Origin: an uncultured Coriobacteriales bacterium
GTDB taxonomy: Bacteria > Actinomycetota > Coriobacteriia > Coriobacteriales > Atopobiaceae
Length of the DNA stretch: 38,588 nt
NCBI GenBank assembly: GCA_946619045.1
Contig: CAMOLV010000002.1
Coordinates: 1-38,588 of the forward strand
Reading direction: 5' to 3'
Positions within the stretch are counted from its first letter, which is position 1. Each line of letters begins with the position of its first letter. The notes beneath the pieces were generated by a model. It did no database searches, was not told the origin of the DNA, and saw nothing but the letters and a program-made list of their open reading frames with translations. The position numbers were made by a program, and so were the translations under genes. Of this stretch, positions 1 to 6,440 are shown piece after piece.

Positions 1-55
1 GAGCAGGGGACTCTTAATCCCAAGGTCCAGGGTTCGACCCCCTGACGGCCCACCA
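1..55 (+). tRNA. tRNA-Lys(CTT), 5' end outside window
   Basis: The 3' two thirds of a tRNA is visible: anticodon loop CTCTTAA (anticodon CTT), T-arm caggg/ttcgacc/ccctg and a 3' end with encoded CCA. The bases before position 9 fit a D-arm (gagc), unlike those before the right-hand repeat, so this is the functional copy. The phage supplies an identical 3' end, which keeps the tRNA intact after integration. Confidence 0.93.
9..55 (+). repeat. attL core, 47-bp direct repeat
   Basis: Identical to 37087-37133. It spans the anticodon loop to the CCA end of tRNA-Lys, the usual attB of tyrosine-integrase phages. The flanking bases differ on both sides (g/a before, g/a after), which sets the limits. 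Confidence 0.95.
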
Positions 56-66
56 GAGAACGCACA

Positions 67-94
67 GGTCAGCGCTTCGGCGCTGACCTTTTTT
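67..94 (+). terminator. Terminator after tRNA-Lys
   Basis: Stem ggtcagcgc / gcgctgacc with a ttcg loop, followed by TTTTTT. It is phage-derived and replaces the native tRNA terminator, now at 37143-37173. Confidence 0.88.
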
Positions 95-114
95 GTTTAC
101 GGATAAGCCGAATC

Positions 115-134
115 ATAACCGTCCGTTACCGTTC
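115..134 (+). promoter_or_regulatory. Putative integrase arm-type sites, left arm
   Basis: Two adjacent 10-mers, ATAACCGTCC and GTTACCGTTC, lie 60 bp inside attL. A third copy, ATAACCGTTC, lies at 36987-36996 on the other arm. Placement on both sides of the core fits arm-type integrase sites of attP. This is inference from position and repetition. Confidence 0.5.
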
Positions 135-141
135 GCGTTTT

Positions 142-179
142 ACGCCCCCTGCCGTTTATGCGCGGCAGGGGGCGTTTTA
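142..179 (-). terminator. Integrase terminator (bidirectional hairpin)
   Basis: Perfect 12-bp stem acgccccctgcc / ggcagggggcgt with A and T tracts on both sides. It lies 36 bp past the integrase stop on the minus strand and could also stop rightward transcription entering from the tRNA side. Confidence 0.85.
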
Positions 180-214
180 TGCATTTTGCAGGTACTGGAC
201 CTAGAAAATGCAAT

Positions 215-1453
215 TTAGAGCGTCTCGGCGCTGCGACCGGTGCCATTAAAACCGCCGTCCGCGCCGCCGCCCTCGACGATCTGCAGGGCGCGCCCGACCT
301 GTCTGGCGGCCTTCTCGCGCTCCGCGAGACCCGGTTTTATATAGTGGCGGTAATCTGTCCCCAGGTCCGTATGGCCGTGCAGGTCCATGATGCTCAGCGG
401 GTCGACCTCGGTCGCCGCCATGATGGTCTCGGACGTGTGGCGCAGGGCCTTGGGAGGGATATACCGCAGGTCATGGCGTGCGCACATGCGCCGCCAGGCG
501 CGCACGAGGTTGTCGCCGCGCATGTTGACGATGCGCTGCCCGCTCCACTCGCGCACCTGCTCCGTAACCGAAGTGCCGCCCTCGACGGTTATGCTCGGGC
601 GCAGCTCGTCCATGATCTGGTGCAGGCGCTCGCGGCCCGCCAATAAAACCGGGACGGTGCGCACGGAATGGGCGTTCTTGGTCTCCTTCACGCCGTCCTC
701 GTCCGTGTACGCGCGGCAGACCTCGATGTACTCCGATACCGTCGGCTGGCCCGTGGCGAAGTCGTAGGTCGTGGTGACCTTGAGGTCGCACGGGCGCACG
801 GCCAACGCCTCCTCCTTGCGCAGGCCGCTCAGGCCCAAGATGAGGTAGGCGTTCATGACCAGATCCGCGCGGTCGTCGCTGGCGGCGAGCCTGCGCAGCG
901 CCTCGGCGGCCTCGGGGATGCTCCACGGCTCCACGGGCGCCTGCTTTGCCTTGGGCGCGATCACGCGACGGCGGAAGGGCTCCACCGTCACCCAGCCGTC
1001 GTCGAAGGCGCGGCGCATGACGGCGCGCAGCGTGGTCTTGGTCTTGGCCGGCGCGCCCGAGCGCTCGATGCAGCCGCGCATCATGTCGTGGGTTATCTCG
1101 GAGATGTCGATGCTCCCCAGGACGGGGGAGATGTAGTTGCACATCTGCCCGTCGTACTCGCGCAGGCTCGCCTTTGAGCGCGGCTTGCCGCGGTTGCTGG
1201 GGGAGTCGCGGAACACGCCCCAGTAGTACATGTCGAGCGTCACGCCCGCGTGCGCCGCCTGGGACACGCCCAGCTCCTGTGCAAGTTGCGCGATGGCGAT
1301 ATCGGCCTCGGTCTCGGTGCCGTATACGGTGCGCGACACGCGGCGCACATGGCCGTCCGCGCGGAAGCCCGCCTGCACGCGGATCACCCACTTGCCGGGC
1401 GCGACCTCGCGCTTGGAGCCGAGTTTTGACCTTGAGTTCTCGTTGGTTGCCAT
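215..1453 (-). CDS. int: Tyrosine-type phage integrase
   Basis: Site-specific recombinase of 412 aa expected to integrate the phage at tRNA-Lys. The N-terminal ~50 residues resemble an arm-binding domain (GKWVIRVQAGF, TVYGTETEADIAI), followed by a SAM-like core-binding domain and the C-terminal catalytic domain. Visible catalytic residues: Arg in SGLRKEE (about 212), Lys/Arg in KALRHT (about 335-338, Lys replacing the usual His of HxxR), His in HGHTD and a Tyr in TDYRHY (368/371). I chose the ATG at 1453 (MATNENS) behind AAAGGCAGGA; the ORF-track start adds 23 residues that overlap a hairpin. It lies next to attL, pointing to it, downstream of hicAB. Confidence 0.96.
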   Translation of the reverse strand: MATNENSRSKLGSKREVAPGKWVIRVQAGFRADGHVRRVSRTVYGTETEADIAIAQLAQELGVSQAAHAGVTLDMYYWGVFRDSPSNRGKPRSKASLREYDGQMCNYISPVLGSIDISEITHDMMRGCIERSGAPAKTKTTLRAVMRRAFDDGWVTVEPFRRRVIAPKAKQAPVEPWSIPEAAEALRRLAASDDRADLVMNAYLILGLSGLRKEEALAVRPCDLKVTTTYDFATGQPTVSEYIEVCRAYTDEDGVKETKNAHSVRTVPVLLAGRERLHQIMDELRPSITVEGGTSVTEQVREWSGQRIVNMRGDNLVRAWRRMCARHDLRYIPPKALRHTSETIMAATEVDPLSIMDLHGHTDLGTDYRHYIKPGLAEREKAARQVGRALQIVEGGGADGGFNGTGRSAETL

Positions 1454-1491
1454 ATAATGGTCCTGCCTTTCCCTTTTGCCGGAGGGCATAT

Positions 1492-1532
1492 GCCCCGTGC
1501 GGATCCGCCAAGATTGCCGCACGGGGCTTTTT
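1492..1532 (+). terminator. Strong hairpin with T tract between hicB and int
   Basis: Perfect 11-bp stem gccccgtgcgg / ccgcacggggc with TTTTT on the plus strand. Genes on both sides run on the minus strand, so the T tract faces antisense transcription. In the minus direction it is a hairpin without a T tract in the int leader, where it could lower read-through from hicAB. The ccgcacggggc arm recurs in the leader at 18789-18824. Confidence 0.7.
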
Positions 1533-1549
1533 GTTTGCGTTGAGGCCGG

Positions 1550-2008
1550 CTACGCGACCGCGCGGCGCTTGGGCCTGCCCGAGCGGGGCGTGTCGGTCAG
1601 GCGCGCCGCTATGCTCTCCACGGTCACGTAGGTGCGGCGGCCCTTGCGGTAGCCCGTAAGAATCCCCGAGTCGAGCATGTGGGTGATCCTGCCGGGGGAG
1701 ACGGAGAGCCTGCGCGCGGCTTCGGCCGCCGAGACCGTCTCGCCCTCCACGATGTATCCCTCGTCCGTGGAGAAGGCGACCATCATGGAGAGCCCGCCGT
1801 CTGCGGGCTCGATGAACTCGGGCTCAGGCACGGCAAGACCGTCCTTCACGAGCGCGGCCACGTAGGTGCTCGCCGCGTCCACGGACTGCTCGGCGGCCTC
1901 GGCAATCGTGTCGCCGCAGGTGAAGCATCCCGGCAGTGAGGGAAACTCCACGTCGTAGCCGCCGTCCTCGTCGGGTGTGAGCACCGCCTGGTAAACGTAT
2001 GTCTTCAT
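1550..2008 (-). CDS. hicB: HicB-type antitoxin with C-terminal excisionase-like HTH
   Basis: 152 aa. Residues 1-65 form a HicB fold (VYQAVLTPDEDGGYDVEFPSLPGCFTCG), the degraded RNase-H-like domain that caps HicA. The C-terminal half (SAAEAARRLSVSPGRITHM, then a GYRKGRRTYVTVESIAARL wing) reads as a helix-turn-helix with a wing, like excisionase/MerR-type proteins, in place of the RHH or Xre domain commonly seen in HicB. The start at 2008 (MKTYVYQ) is preceded by GGGGGTCGAAAG. It follows hicA by 26 bp and precedes int. Likely roles are neutralising HicA and repressing its own promoter. A second role as recombination directionality factor is a guess from position and fold. Confidence 0.88.
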   Translation of the reverse strand: MKTYVYQAVLTPDEDGGYDVEFPSLPGCFTCGDTIAEAAEQSVDAASTYVAALVKDGLAVPEPEFIEPADGGLSMMVAFSTDEGYIVEGETVSAAEAARRLSVSPGRITHMLDSGILTGYRKGRRTYVTVESIAARLTDTPRSGRPKRRAVA

Positions 2009-2034
2009 ATCTTTCGACCCCCAAGGGGGCGGGG

Positions 2035-2223
2035 CTAGAGCCACCCCGCCGTCTTAGCTATTTTTCGGTACGTCCCTATCGGTATCTCCTTCTTGGAGGT
2101 GGGCACGCTGATCTGGACCCCGTCCTTTCGCGCGACCACATGGCTACCCTTGCCGGTGTAGAGCGTCCAACCCTCCTTCTTGAACCGCTTGAGCACCTGC
2201 GCGGGCTCCTGCTCCTTGGGCAT
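2035..2223 (-). CDS. hicA: HicA-type mRNA interferase toxin
   Basis: 62 aa, a normal HicA length. The dsRBD-like core GWTLYTGKGSHVVARKDG contains the catalytic His of the GSH motif, and ISVPTSKKEIPIGTYRKIAKTAG matches the family's C-terminal half. Known HicA proteins cleave mRNA until bound by HicB. Start ATG 2223 sits behind a strong AAAGGAGGAG; the track start adds 21 AT-rich-encoded residues covering the promoter. It is the first gene of a hicA-hicB pair in a prophage, plausibly for lysogen maintenance or exclusion of other phages. Confidence 0.92.
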   Translation of the reverse strand: MPKEQEPAQVLKRFKKEGWTLYTGKGSHVVARKDGVQISVPTSKKEIPIGTYRKIAKTAGWL

Positions 2224-2245
2224 CTCTCCTCCTTTCGACAATTTA

Positions 2246-2274
2246 ATTATAAACAGTTGATAGTTAGCAATCAA
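2246..2274 (-). promoter_or_regulatory. hicAB promoter
   Basis: On the minus strand TTGATT and a perfect TATAAT are separated by 17 bp in an AT-rich island. The interval and -35 contain TTGAT/ATCAA arms (2257-2261 and 2270-2274), a plausible HicB operator. An imperfect AGTAT..ATACT repeat lies just upstream (about 2285-2305). Confidence 0.75.
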
Positions 2275-2345
2275 GTAAACTAGCAAGTATTTATAGTTAT
2301 ATACTGCCCCCGCGGCCCGGTTAAGATTGCTGTGTGGGACTTTAG

Positions 2346-3248
2346 TTAAATTAGTGGTTGGTTCTTCGGCGCCGTCTTCTTGTCATGGACCTTTACGATT
2401 TCGTAGCGCTCGTTCATGTACGTGTTGAGGTCCCTGTTGTAGCGCTTCGTGATCTTCATGTCGGCGATGAGCACGTCACCGATTCCGAAACTGTAGTCGG
2501 AGAAATGGTCGAAGAAGTCGTTGTCGGATATGTTCGCCGAGATGGGGACTCCGTTCCAGCCGAAGCGCCACATGCTCTTCGTCGATTTCCTCAGCACGAC
2601 CTTGAGCAGGGATAGGGGCTGCTCGGTCGAGATGACCGTCTTGGTGTCGGCACCCTCATAGAGCGGGGCGGCGGCCATGTACTGGAAGTCATCGCGATCA
2701 GCCTTGAAGTGCGCGCCTTCGGGTTTCGGGTCGATGATCTCGAGCGACTCGATCTCTGGGCGGCTCTCCAGTTCCTTGAAAGAGTTGACGATGGACTTCG
2801 TGGCGTCGGGGTTCCCCGTGTAGATGTTGTACGTGTTCTGGTTGACCGTCATCTTCTCGGCGTTCGATGCCACGACGGTCACGCGGTTCTTGCCGGACTC
2901 GATCGTCGCGGTCTCCTCCTTGCCGTTCTTGCCGAGGAAGGAGAGCAGCTTATACAGCTCCGTTGCAGTCGCTACCACCTGCGGGAGGATGGGTGCGGCG
3001 GCGGAGGCGAAGTCGATCATTCCCTTGATGGAGTCGGTGACGAGTTTGAGGTCTACCTCCAGGCATCCGGGTCTCGTCTCGCCGATTCGGATGTCGAGCG
3101 CCTGGGACGCGTCGATATCCCCGCACGCCGCCTGCATGGCGCTCGCGTAGCCGAGGACGGTCCTCGTGAACGTATTGATGTCGACGCTGTCTATGTTTCC
3201 GCCGAATTTGACGATAACGTTTGTCTCGTCCATCTTTAGTCTCCACAT
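2346..3248 (-). CDS. Unknown protein, probable lysogenic cargo gene
   Basis: I do not recognise the family. 300 aa from the ATG at 3248 (GAGGTGA five bases upstream); an in-frame ATG at 3233 behind GTGGAG is an alternative. The first ~85 residues look alpha/beta (VIVKFGGNIDSVDINTF), then comes a hydrophobic helix (IDFASAAAPILPQVVATATELYKLLSFLG) that may be amphipathic, then a beta-rich remainder. It has its own promoter candidate and is insulated by a terminator upstream. Expression apart from the lytic operons, next to hicAB and the repressor, is typical of cargo genes for superinfection exclusion or defence. That function is inference only. Confidence 0.75.
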   Translation of the reverse strand: MWRLKMDETNVIVKFGGNIDSVDINTFTRTVLGYASAMQAACGDIDASQALDIRIGETRPGCLEVDLKLVTDSIKGMIDFASAAAPILPQVVATATELYKLLSFLGKNGKEETATIESGKNRVTVVASNAEKMTVNQNTYNIYTGNPDATKSIVNSFKELESRPEIESLEIIDPKPEGAHFKADRDDFQYMAAAPLYEGADTKTVISTEQPLSLLKVVLRKSTKSMWRFGWNGVPISANISDNDFFDHFSDYSFGIGDVLIADMKITKRYNRDLNTYMNERYEIVKVHDKKTAPKNQPLI

Positions 3249-3268
3249 CCGAATCACCTCGGTGGATG

Positions 3269-3298
3269 ATTCTATCCTCTCGTCGGGATGCTCATAAA
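3269..3298 (-). promoter_or_regulatory. Candidate promoter for the 2346-3248 gene
   Basis: Minus strand TTTATG, 18 bp, TAGAAT, ending about 20 bp before the start codon. The -10 matches 5 of 6 and the -35 is weak. It lies directly after the upstream terminator, where an independent promoter is expected. Confidence 0.4.
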
Positions 3299-3302
3299 CG
3301 AA

Positions 3303-3338
3303 GAAAGGCGGCCGTCCTCGGGGACAGCCGCCTTTCCT
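3303..3338 (-). terminator. Terminator after the 3461-4000 gene
   Basis: Stem aaaggcggc / gccgccttt. In the minus direction it is followed by tttcttcgttt. It separates the repressor-side gene from the 2346-3248 gene. Confidence 0.8.
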
Positions 3339-3419
3339 TTGGACGCGGGCCCCGTGGGGTCCCCGCGTCAATACCGCTGTCCAAATTACCGTTTGCCGTC
3401 GGCGCGGTCAAGCAGCCGG

Positions 3420-3445
3420 CCATTTCCGTGACGTTACGAAAATGG
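3420..3445. repeat. 26-bp near-perfect palindrome
   Basis: ccattt..aaatgg outer arms and cgt-acg inner arms form a palindrome in the gap between two minus-strand genes, 16 bp past the stop at 3461. There is no T tract, so it looks more like a protein-binding site than a terminator. Confidence 0.55.
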
Positions 3446-3460
3446 GGGAACAGCTGGCGC

Positions 3461-4000
3461 CTAGGCCCCGAACAGTTTCGCGAGCGCGCCGATGGCGCCA
3501 GCTACCGCGGGGACGAGCCCTGCGGCCTTGGACGCTATATCCAGCGCCTCGGCTGCACGCTTGGCGAAACCCTTTTCATCCGCCGCATCCGCCTCGTTGC
3601 GCATCCTGCTGATGGCAAGCTCGAGCAGGTCCTTCTCGGTATCGGTGAGGCCGTCTGCCGAGCGCACGGCATCGACCGTCTGCCTGATCTCGGCGCTTAT
3701 GTTCGCCTCGGCTCGCGCCGTGGCGGTCGCATTGGTGGCGATCGTGGCGGCGGGCGCCGGCTCGGGCCCGCAGATGTTGGTCATGTTGGCTACGAGCCAT
3801 CCGCGCGCCCTGCGTACACCGTCGAGCGTCCGGCTCTGCAGGATGCCCTGTCCGCCGAAGCGGAGATAGAAGCTGAACCCCTCCATCTCGGTCATGAAGT
3901 TGTCGATGTGCTGCTGCGTGTCCTCGCCGTAGACCCCGGCAAGGATTGAGTCGCATTCGCCGATCAGCGCGTTCATATGCCTCCTCGAATCTCCCGGCAT
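3461..4000 (-). CDS. Unknown protein with C-terminal amphipathic/membrane-like tail
   Basis: 179 aa from the ATG at 4000 (GGAGG eight bases upstream). An internal ATG at 3976 also has GAGGAGG but only three bases of spacing. No family recognised. The N-terminal half is mixed (FSFYLRFGGQGILQSRTL), the middle is an Ala/Thr-rich linker, and a charged helical segment (LTDTEKDLLELAISRMRNEAD) leads to a hydrophobic end (AAGLVPAVAGAIGALAKLFG). The layout resembles small effector or abortive-infection proteins with a membrane-active end, but nothing catalytic is visible. It follows the repressor gene by 35 bp, so it is probably expressed in the lysogen. Confidence 0.7.
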   Translation of the reverse strand: MPGDSRRHMNALIGECDSILAGVYGEDTQQHIDNFMTEMEGFSFYLRFGGQGILQSRTLDGVRRARGWLVANMTNICGPEPAPAATIATNATATARAEANISAEIRQTVDAVRSADGLTDTEKDLLELAISRMRNEADAADEKGFAKRAAEALDIASKAAGLVPAVAGAIGALAKLFGA

Positions 4001-4035
4001 CAGTTCACCCTCCAATCATATATTCCGCTCCGTGT

Positions 4036-4419
4036 CTACGCGGACCTTACTTGATCCTCTTCCAGCCCTTCGCCTTCAGGCGCTGCAGCCTGCGCTTGGG
4101 ACAGCTCGGCCTGGTCGCGTGCCGTCTCCAGGATCTTCGAGCGCCTCTTCTCGGTGCTCTGCCGGTAGCAGGCGATCAGCTCGCCCTCCGCGCCAGCCGG
4201 CGCCGTCGGCTTGTCCTCGGGATGCTCCTCGTACCAGCCGAGGAGGTCGTTGGGGTCGGTGTTAAGAGCTTTGGCGCACTTCCAGAGCTGCTCGACGTTG
4301 GGGAGGCTCTCGCTTCTCTCCCAAGAGCCGACCGTTCTCAGGCTTGTTCCTGTTGCGTCGGCAAGCTCCGTTTGGGACATGTGAAGGTTCTTTCTCACTT
4401 CCCTAATTCTTAGATTCAT
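4036..4419 (-). CDS. CI-like Xre-family repressor
   Basis: 127 aa. An N-terminal HTH_3 domain (REVRKNLHMSQTELADATGTSLRTVGSWERSESLPNVEQL, ALNTDPNDLLGWYE) is followed by a short Ala/Glu-rich tail. It lacks the LexA/CI peptidase domain (no Ser-Lys region), so induction cannot occur by RecA-stimulated self-cleavage of this protein; another trigger is needed. ATG behind TAGGAGG. It is divergent from the cro-like gene over a 155-bp operator region and is the likely lysogeny repressor. Confidence 0.9.
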   Translation of the reverse strand: MNLRIREVRKNLHMSQTELADATGTSLRTVGSWERSESLPNVEQLWKCAKALNTDPNDLLGWYEEHPEDKPTAPAGAEGELIACYRQSTEKRRSKILETARDQAELSQAQAAAPEGEGLEEDQVRSA

Positions 4420-4426
4420 ATACGCC

Positions 4427-4527
4427 TCCTAAATAGGACGGTTGTTGCCGAGAATCCTATAGCTTTTCTTAAGAATGAGCAAGATTCTGCAAAGTTTTCT
4501 CTTGCCAATAGGCAGACATCCGCCTAT
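4427..4527. promoter_or_regulatory. Repressor/Cro operator cluster
   Basis: Repeated half-sites between the divergent regulators: TCCTA (4427-4431), ATAGGA (4433-4438), TCCTAT (4455-4460), ATAGGC (4508-4513) and GCCTAT (4522-4527). The last pair forms a 20-bp inverted repeat lying exactly between the -35 and -10 of the rightward promoter. Binding by the two Xre proteins is inferred. Confidence 0.7.
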
Positions 4528-4530
4528 AGT
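4502..4530 (+). promoter_or_regulatory. Rightward early promoter (PR)
   Basis: TTGCCA, 17 bp, TATAGT, 45 bp upstream of the cro-like start. The spacer contains the ATAGGC/GCCTAT operator, so a bound repressor would block it directly. Confidence 0.82.
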
Positions 4531-4574
4531 TTCAAGCAACAGGAAGAAACCCGCACATTTTGAAGGAGGACGAA

Positions 4575-4802
4575 ATGGAGTTTTCGAAGGACGAGTTTGG
4601 TGCGAACCTGCGCGCCGCCCGCGCTCGAGCCGATATGTCTCAGGAGCAGTTGGCTAACAAGGCGGGGCTCTCGGCATCTTCAATCATCGGATACGAGAAC
4701 GGCTCGATGGTCCCGGGCGTCGACAAGGCGTATGCCATCGCCCAGGCGCTGGGCTGCACGCCCAACGACCTGATGGGCTGGAACACGGACGAGGCCGCCT
4801 AG
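4575..4802 (+). CDS. Cro-like Xre-family regulator
   Basis: 75 aa with one HTH_3 domain (LRAARARADMSQEQLANKAGLSASSIIGYENGSMVPGVDKA) and the same NDLMGW ending as the repressor's NDLLGW, which suggests common ancestry and shared operators. I chose the ATG at 4575 behind GAAGGAGG; the track start uses a TTG that is part of this ribosome site. As first gene of the rightward early operon it is the natural Cro candidate. Confidence 0.9.
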   Translation: MEFSKDEFGANLRAARARADMSQEQLANKAGLSASSIIGYENGSMVPGVDKAYAIAQALGCTPNDLMGWNTDEAA

Positions 4803-4819
4803 GCCGGAAGGGGGAAGAG

Positions 4820-5032
4820 GTGGAAGGCAAGAAGGTGGGCGAGCTCACGCTCGGCGTGAAGCTGAAGGGCGTGGACGAGCTGCAGGAGAGGCTCGACAAG
4901 GCCGCCGGCCACATCGACGCCGCCCGCGAGATCCTGGATTCGCTCGCGGACGGCGTGGAGATCGGGGCCGACCTTATCGCGTCCGATACGACGTCCCGCA
5001 GCGGGGACAGCTCGTCTGGGGACCGCGAATGA
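4820..5032 (+). CDS. Small acidic early protein, unknown
   Basis: 70 aa from a GTG start behind GGAAGGGGGA. A predicted beta hairpin (GELTLGVKLKGVDEL) is followed by a helix (LQERLDKAAGHIDAAREILDSLADGVEI) and a Ser/Asp-rich tail. No family claimed. Its stop overlaps the next start (ATGA), so translation is probably coupled. Confidence 0.72.
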   Translation: MEGKKVGELTLGVKLKGVDELQERLDKAAGHIDAAREILDSLADGVEIGADLIASDTTSRSGDSSSGDRE

Positions 5033-5178
5033 GGCGGGCGCTGCTGGCCTCGGCCGTCGTGATGGACGCCGCCGGCTGGATGTGCGCCGCGCAGGGGGCC
5101 TACGGCCTGGCGCGGGTGTGCTTCTCGGCCGCGCTGCCGTTCATCGCGGCGTGGGTGCTCGCCTCGCTCCGTGGCTGA
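5029..5178 (+). CDS. Small membrane peptide, 49 aa
   Basis: Not in the ORF track. Starts in an ATGA overlap with the preceding gene. It is almost wholly hydrophobic in two stretches (LLASAVVMDAAGWMCAAQGA and VCFSAALPFIAAWVLASL), so probably one or two membrane spans. Function unknown; it shares the early operon with two other tiny membrane proteins. Confidence 0.6.
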   Translation: MRRALLASAVVMDAAGWMCAAQGAYGLARVCFSAALPFIAAWVLASLRG

Positions 5179-5401
5179 GGCCGGGCCCGCCCCCGTCGCG
5201 CCACGGGTTCCGCACCGCCCCATTCCGCGGGGCCCGCGGCGCGACGGGGCCGGACCCCCTACTTCCGGCCCGCAAGGTGTCCGCCGCCGACTTGGCGGGG
5301 CGGCGGCACCGCTCCCTTTGGCGGGGGAGCGCCCTCCGGCTGCATCTATCGGTGCGGCCCTCCGGCAAGGGATTGGCCCATACGAATGAAAGGAGAAGGC
5401 C
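5179..5401 (+). other. Gene-free GC-rich segment with three hairpins
   Basis: No ORF here looks real. Three successive inverted repeats: CCCCGTCGCGCC/GGCGCGACGGGG (5191-5202, 5238-5249, perfect 12 bp), GCCGCCG/CGGCGGC (5283-5289, 5301-5307) and GCTCCC/GGGAGC (5311-5316, 5325-5330). There is no T tract. Candidates are a structured leader or small RNA in the early transcript. The ribosome site of the next gene (AAAGGAGAAGG) ends the segment. Confidence 0.5.
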
Positions 5402-5632
5402 ATGTGGATGTCGATAGCAAAGGGCGCGCGTTACGCCTGCTGCGACAACGTCACGTTCCGCGCGATGGTCATGCAGGGGATCATCCCGCGCTACCCGTCG
5501 CTCAACCCGAACAGCTCGCGCGAGGTGGTGAGCAGCGAGGACATCGACGCCGCCATCAGGGCGCGCGGCGCGGTGCCGGCGCTGCCCTCGCCCGACTGCG
5601 TTCCGCCGCGCCGTCCGAGGCGGGTGGCGTGA
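5402..5632 (+). CDS. Small excisionase-like wHTH protein
   Basis: 76 aa, ATG behind AAAGGAGAAGG. Residues 8-55 have the spacing of an excisionase/MerR-type winged HTH: a short helix, NVTFRAMVMQGIIPRYP as recognition helix and turn, REVVSSEDIDAAIRARG as wing and closing helix, then a Pro/Arg-rich tail. Possible recombination directionality factor or early regulator; the motif match is by eye. The stop overlaps the next start (TGATG). Confidence 0.6.
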   Translation: MWMSIAKGARYACCDNVTFRAMVMQGIIPRYPSLNPNSSREVVSSEDIDAAIRARGAVPALPSPDCVPPRRPRRVA

Positions 5633-5790
5633 TGGTCGACCTTATCTGGGATGCCGGCTGCAGGCTCGGCGCGTGGTGGGACTCGCTGCCCGAGAGCGTG
5701 CGCAGCGTGGCGTGCGCCGTCGTGATGCTCGCGCTCATCGCCGTCGCCGGCGCCATCGAGGGGACCGCTCCGAGCGGGATGTACTACTAG
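5632..5790 (+). CDS. Small membrane protein, 52 aa
   Basis: Only the C-terminal part of the track ORF at 5386-5790 is real. Start ATG in a TGATG overlap with the preceding gene. One clear membrane span (VACAVVMLALIAVAGAI) follows an amphipathic N-terminus rich in Trp. Function unknown. Confidence 0.62.
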   Translation: MVDLIWDAGCRLGAWWDSLPESVRSVACAVVMLALIAVAGAIEGTAPSGMYY

Positions 5791-5853
5791 TCACCATTTA
5801 CCTTGACAGCTGCATAGCGATCGGGGCGGCGGCCCGGGGAAGGGAGCCGCCCT

Positions 5854-5955
5854 ATGGGAAGAAGGCCGCCCACCTGGGCGATCATACTTTTCATCATCTC
5901 CTACAGCGTGTTCTTCGCCATCGGCTTTGCTATAGCCCAAGCCACGAGCGGATGA
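5854..5955 (+). CDS. Membrane peptide, 33 aa
   Basis: Not in the ORF track. ATG behind AAGGGAG, which lies at the edge of a GGGCGGC/GCCGCCC hairpin (5824-5852). Basic N-terminus (GRRPPTW), then one membrane span (AIILFIISYSVFFAIGFAIA). Its last 26 bp overlap the 3' end of the opposing gene at 5930-6388. Third tiny membrane protein of this operon; function unknown. Confidence 0.5.
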   Translation: MGRRPPTWAIILFIISYSVFFAIGFAIAQATSG

Positions 5956-6388
5956 TGGCGATCAGGCCGTGGCCGTAGGTCCCGCCGAAAAAGCCCGCGA
6001 CGGCTCCCGAGACCACGCTGAAGAGCGCCACGAGGTAGTCGTGCCTGCGCCCGCCACGGACGTTCTCGCGCTCGATGCGCGCCGCCTCGTCGCGGTCGCG
6101 GAACCAGCAGCGCCCCTCCGATGTCAGCTCGCCGAATTCCGCCCGCGCGCCGGGCACCGGCTGCGGCGCGATCAGGCCCTTTTCCGCAAGCGCCTCGTAG
6201 ACGGCGCGCTCCCTGCCGTATTCCGGCGAGTATCTGAGCCTCTCGTTACCGTGCCCGTCGGTGGCTGCCACCTCGGACAGCTCGCCGTAGAGCCTGCGGG
6301 CTATGTGCTCGTCCACAGACCCGCCGTTCTCCTCAATCTCGAGGAGCCTCCTGAGATAGGACTGCTCCTCGCTCGTCAATTCGACCAT
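5930..6388 (-). CDS. wHTH-like protein with C-terminal membrane anchor
   Basis: 152 aa, ATG behind CGGAGGT. The N-terminal ~90 residues look like a winged helix (LTSEEQSYLRRLLEIEENG, AVYEALAEKGLIAPQ, FGELTSEGRCWFRDRDEA). A charged linker follows, then a hydrophobic end with one or two spans (YLVALFSVVSGAVAGFFGG, GLIAIIRSWLGL). It is the only minus-strand gene in the rightward arm: convergent with the small membrane genes and divergent from the parB-like gene. That placement fits a gene expressed in the lysogen, but no function is visible. Confidence 0.78.
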   Translation of the reverse strand: MVELTSEEQSYLRRLLEIEENGGSVDEHIARRLYGELSEVAATDGHGNERLRYSPEYGRERAVYEALAEKGLIAPQPVPGARAEFGELTSEGRCWFRDRDEAARIERENVRGGRRHDYLVALFSVVSGAVAGFFGGTYGHGLIAIIRSWLGL

Positions 6389-6423
6389 CCGGACCTCCGC
6401 CCCGATCGCTATGGCAGTTCATG

Positions 6424-6440
6424 CGAGGCCACGGGCCTCG
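6424..6440. promoter_or_regulatory. 17-bp palindrome upstream of the parB-like gene
   Basis: Perfect 7-bp arms CGAGGCC / GGCCTCG around acg, in the 66-bp divergent gap, 14 bp before the parB-like start. Candidate operator or ParB binding site. Confidence 0.6.

Noticed and set aside
4684-5403. 239-aa minus-strand ORF
   Set aside because: Covers the cro-like gene and the hairpin segment in antisense; Pro/Arg/Ser-rich with no domain.
5803-5808. Perfect TTGACA before the 33-aa peptide gene
   Set aside because: No -10-like sequence at 16-18 bp; a nearby TAGCGA is only 5 bp away.
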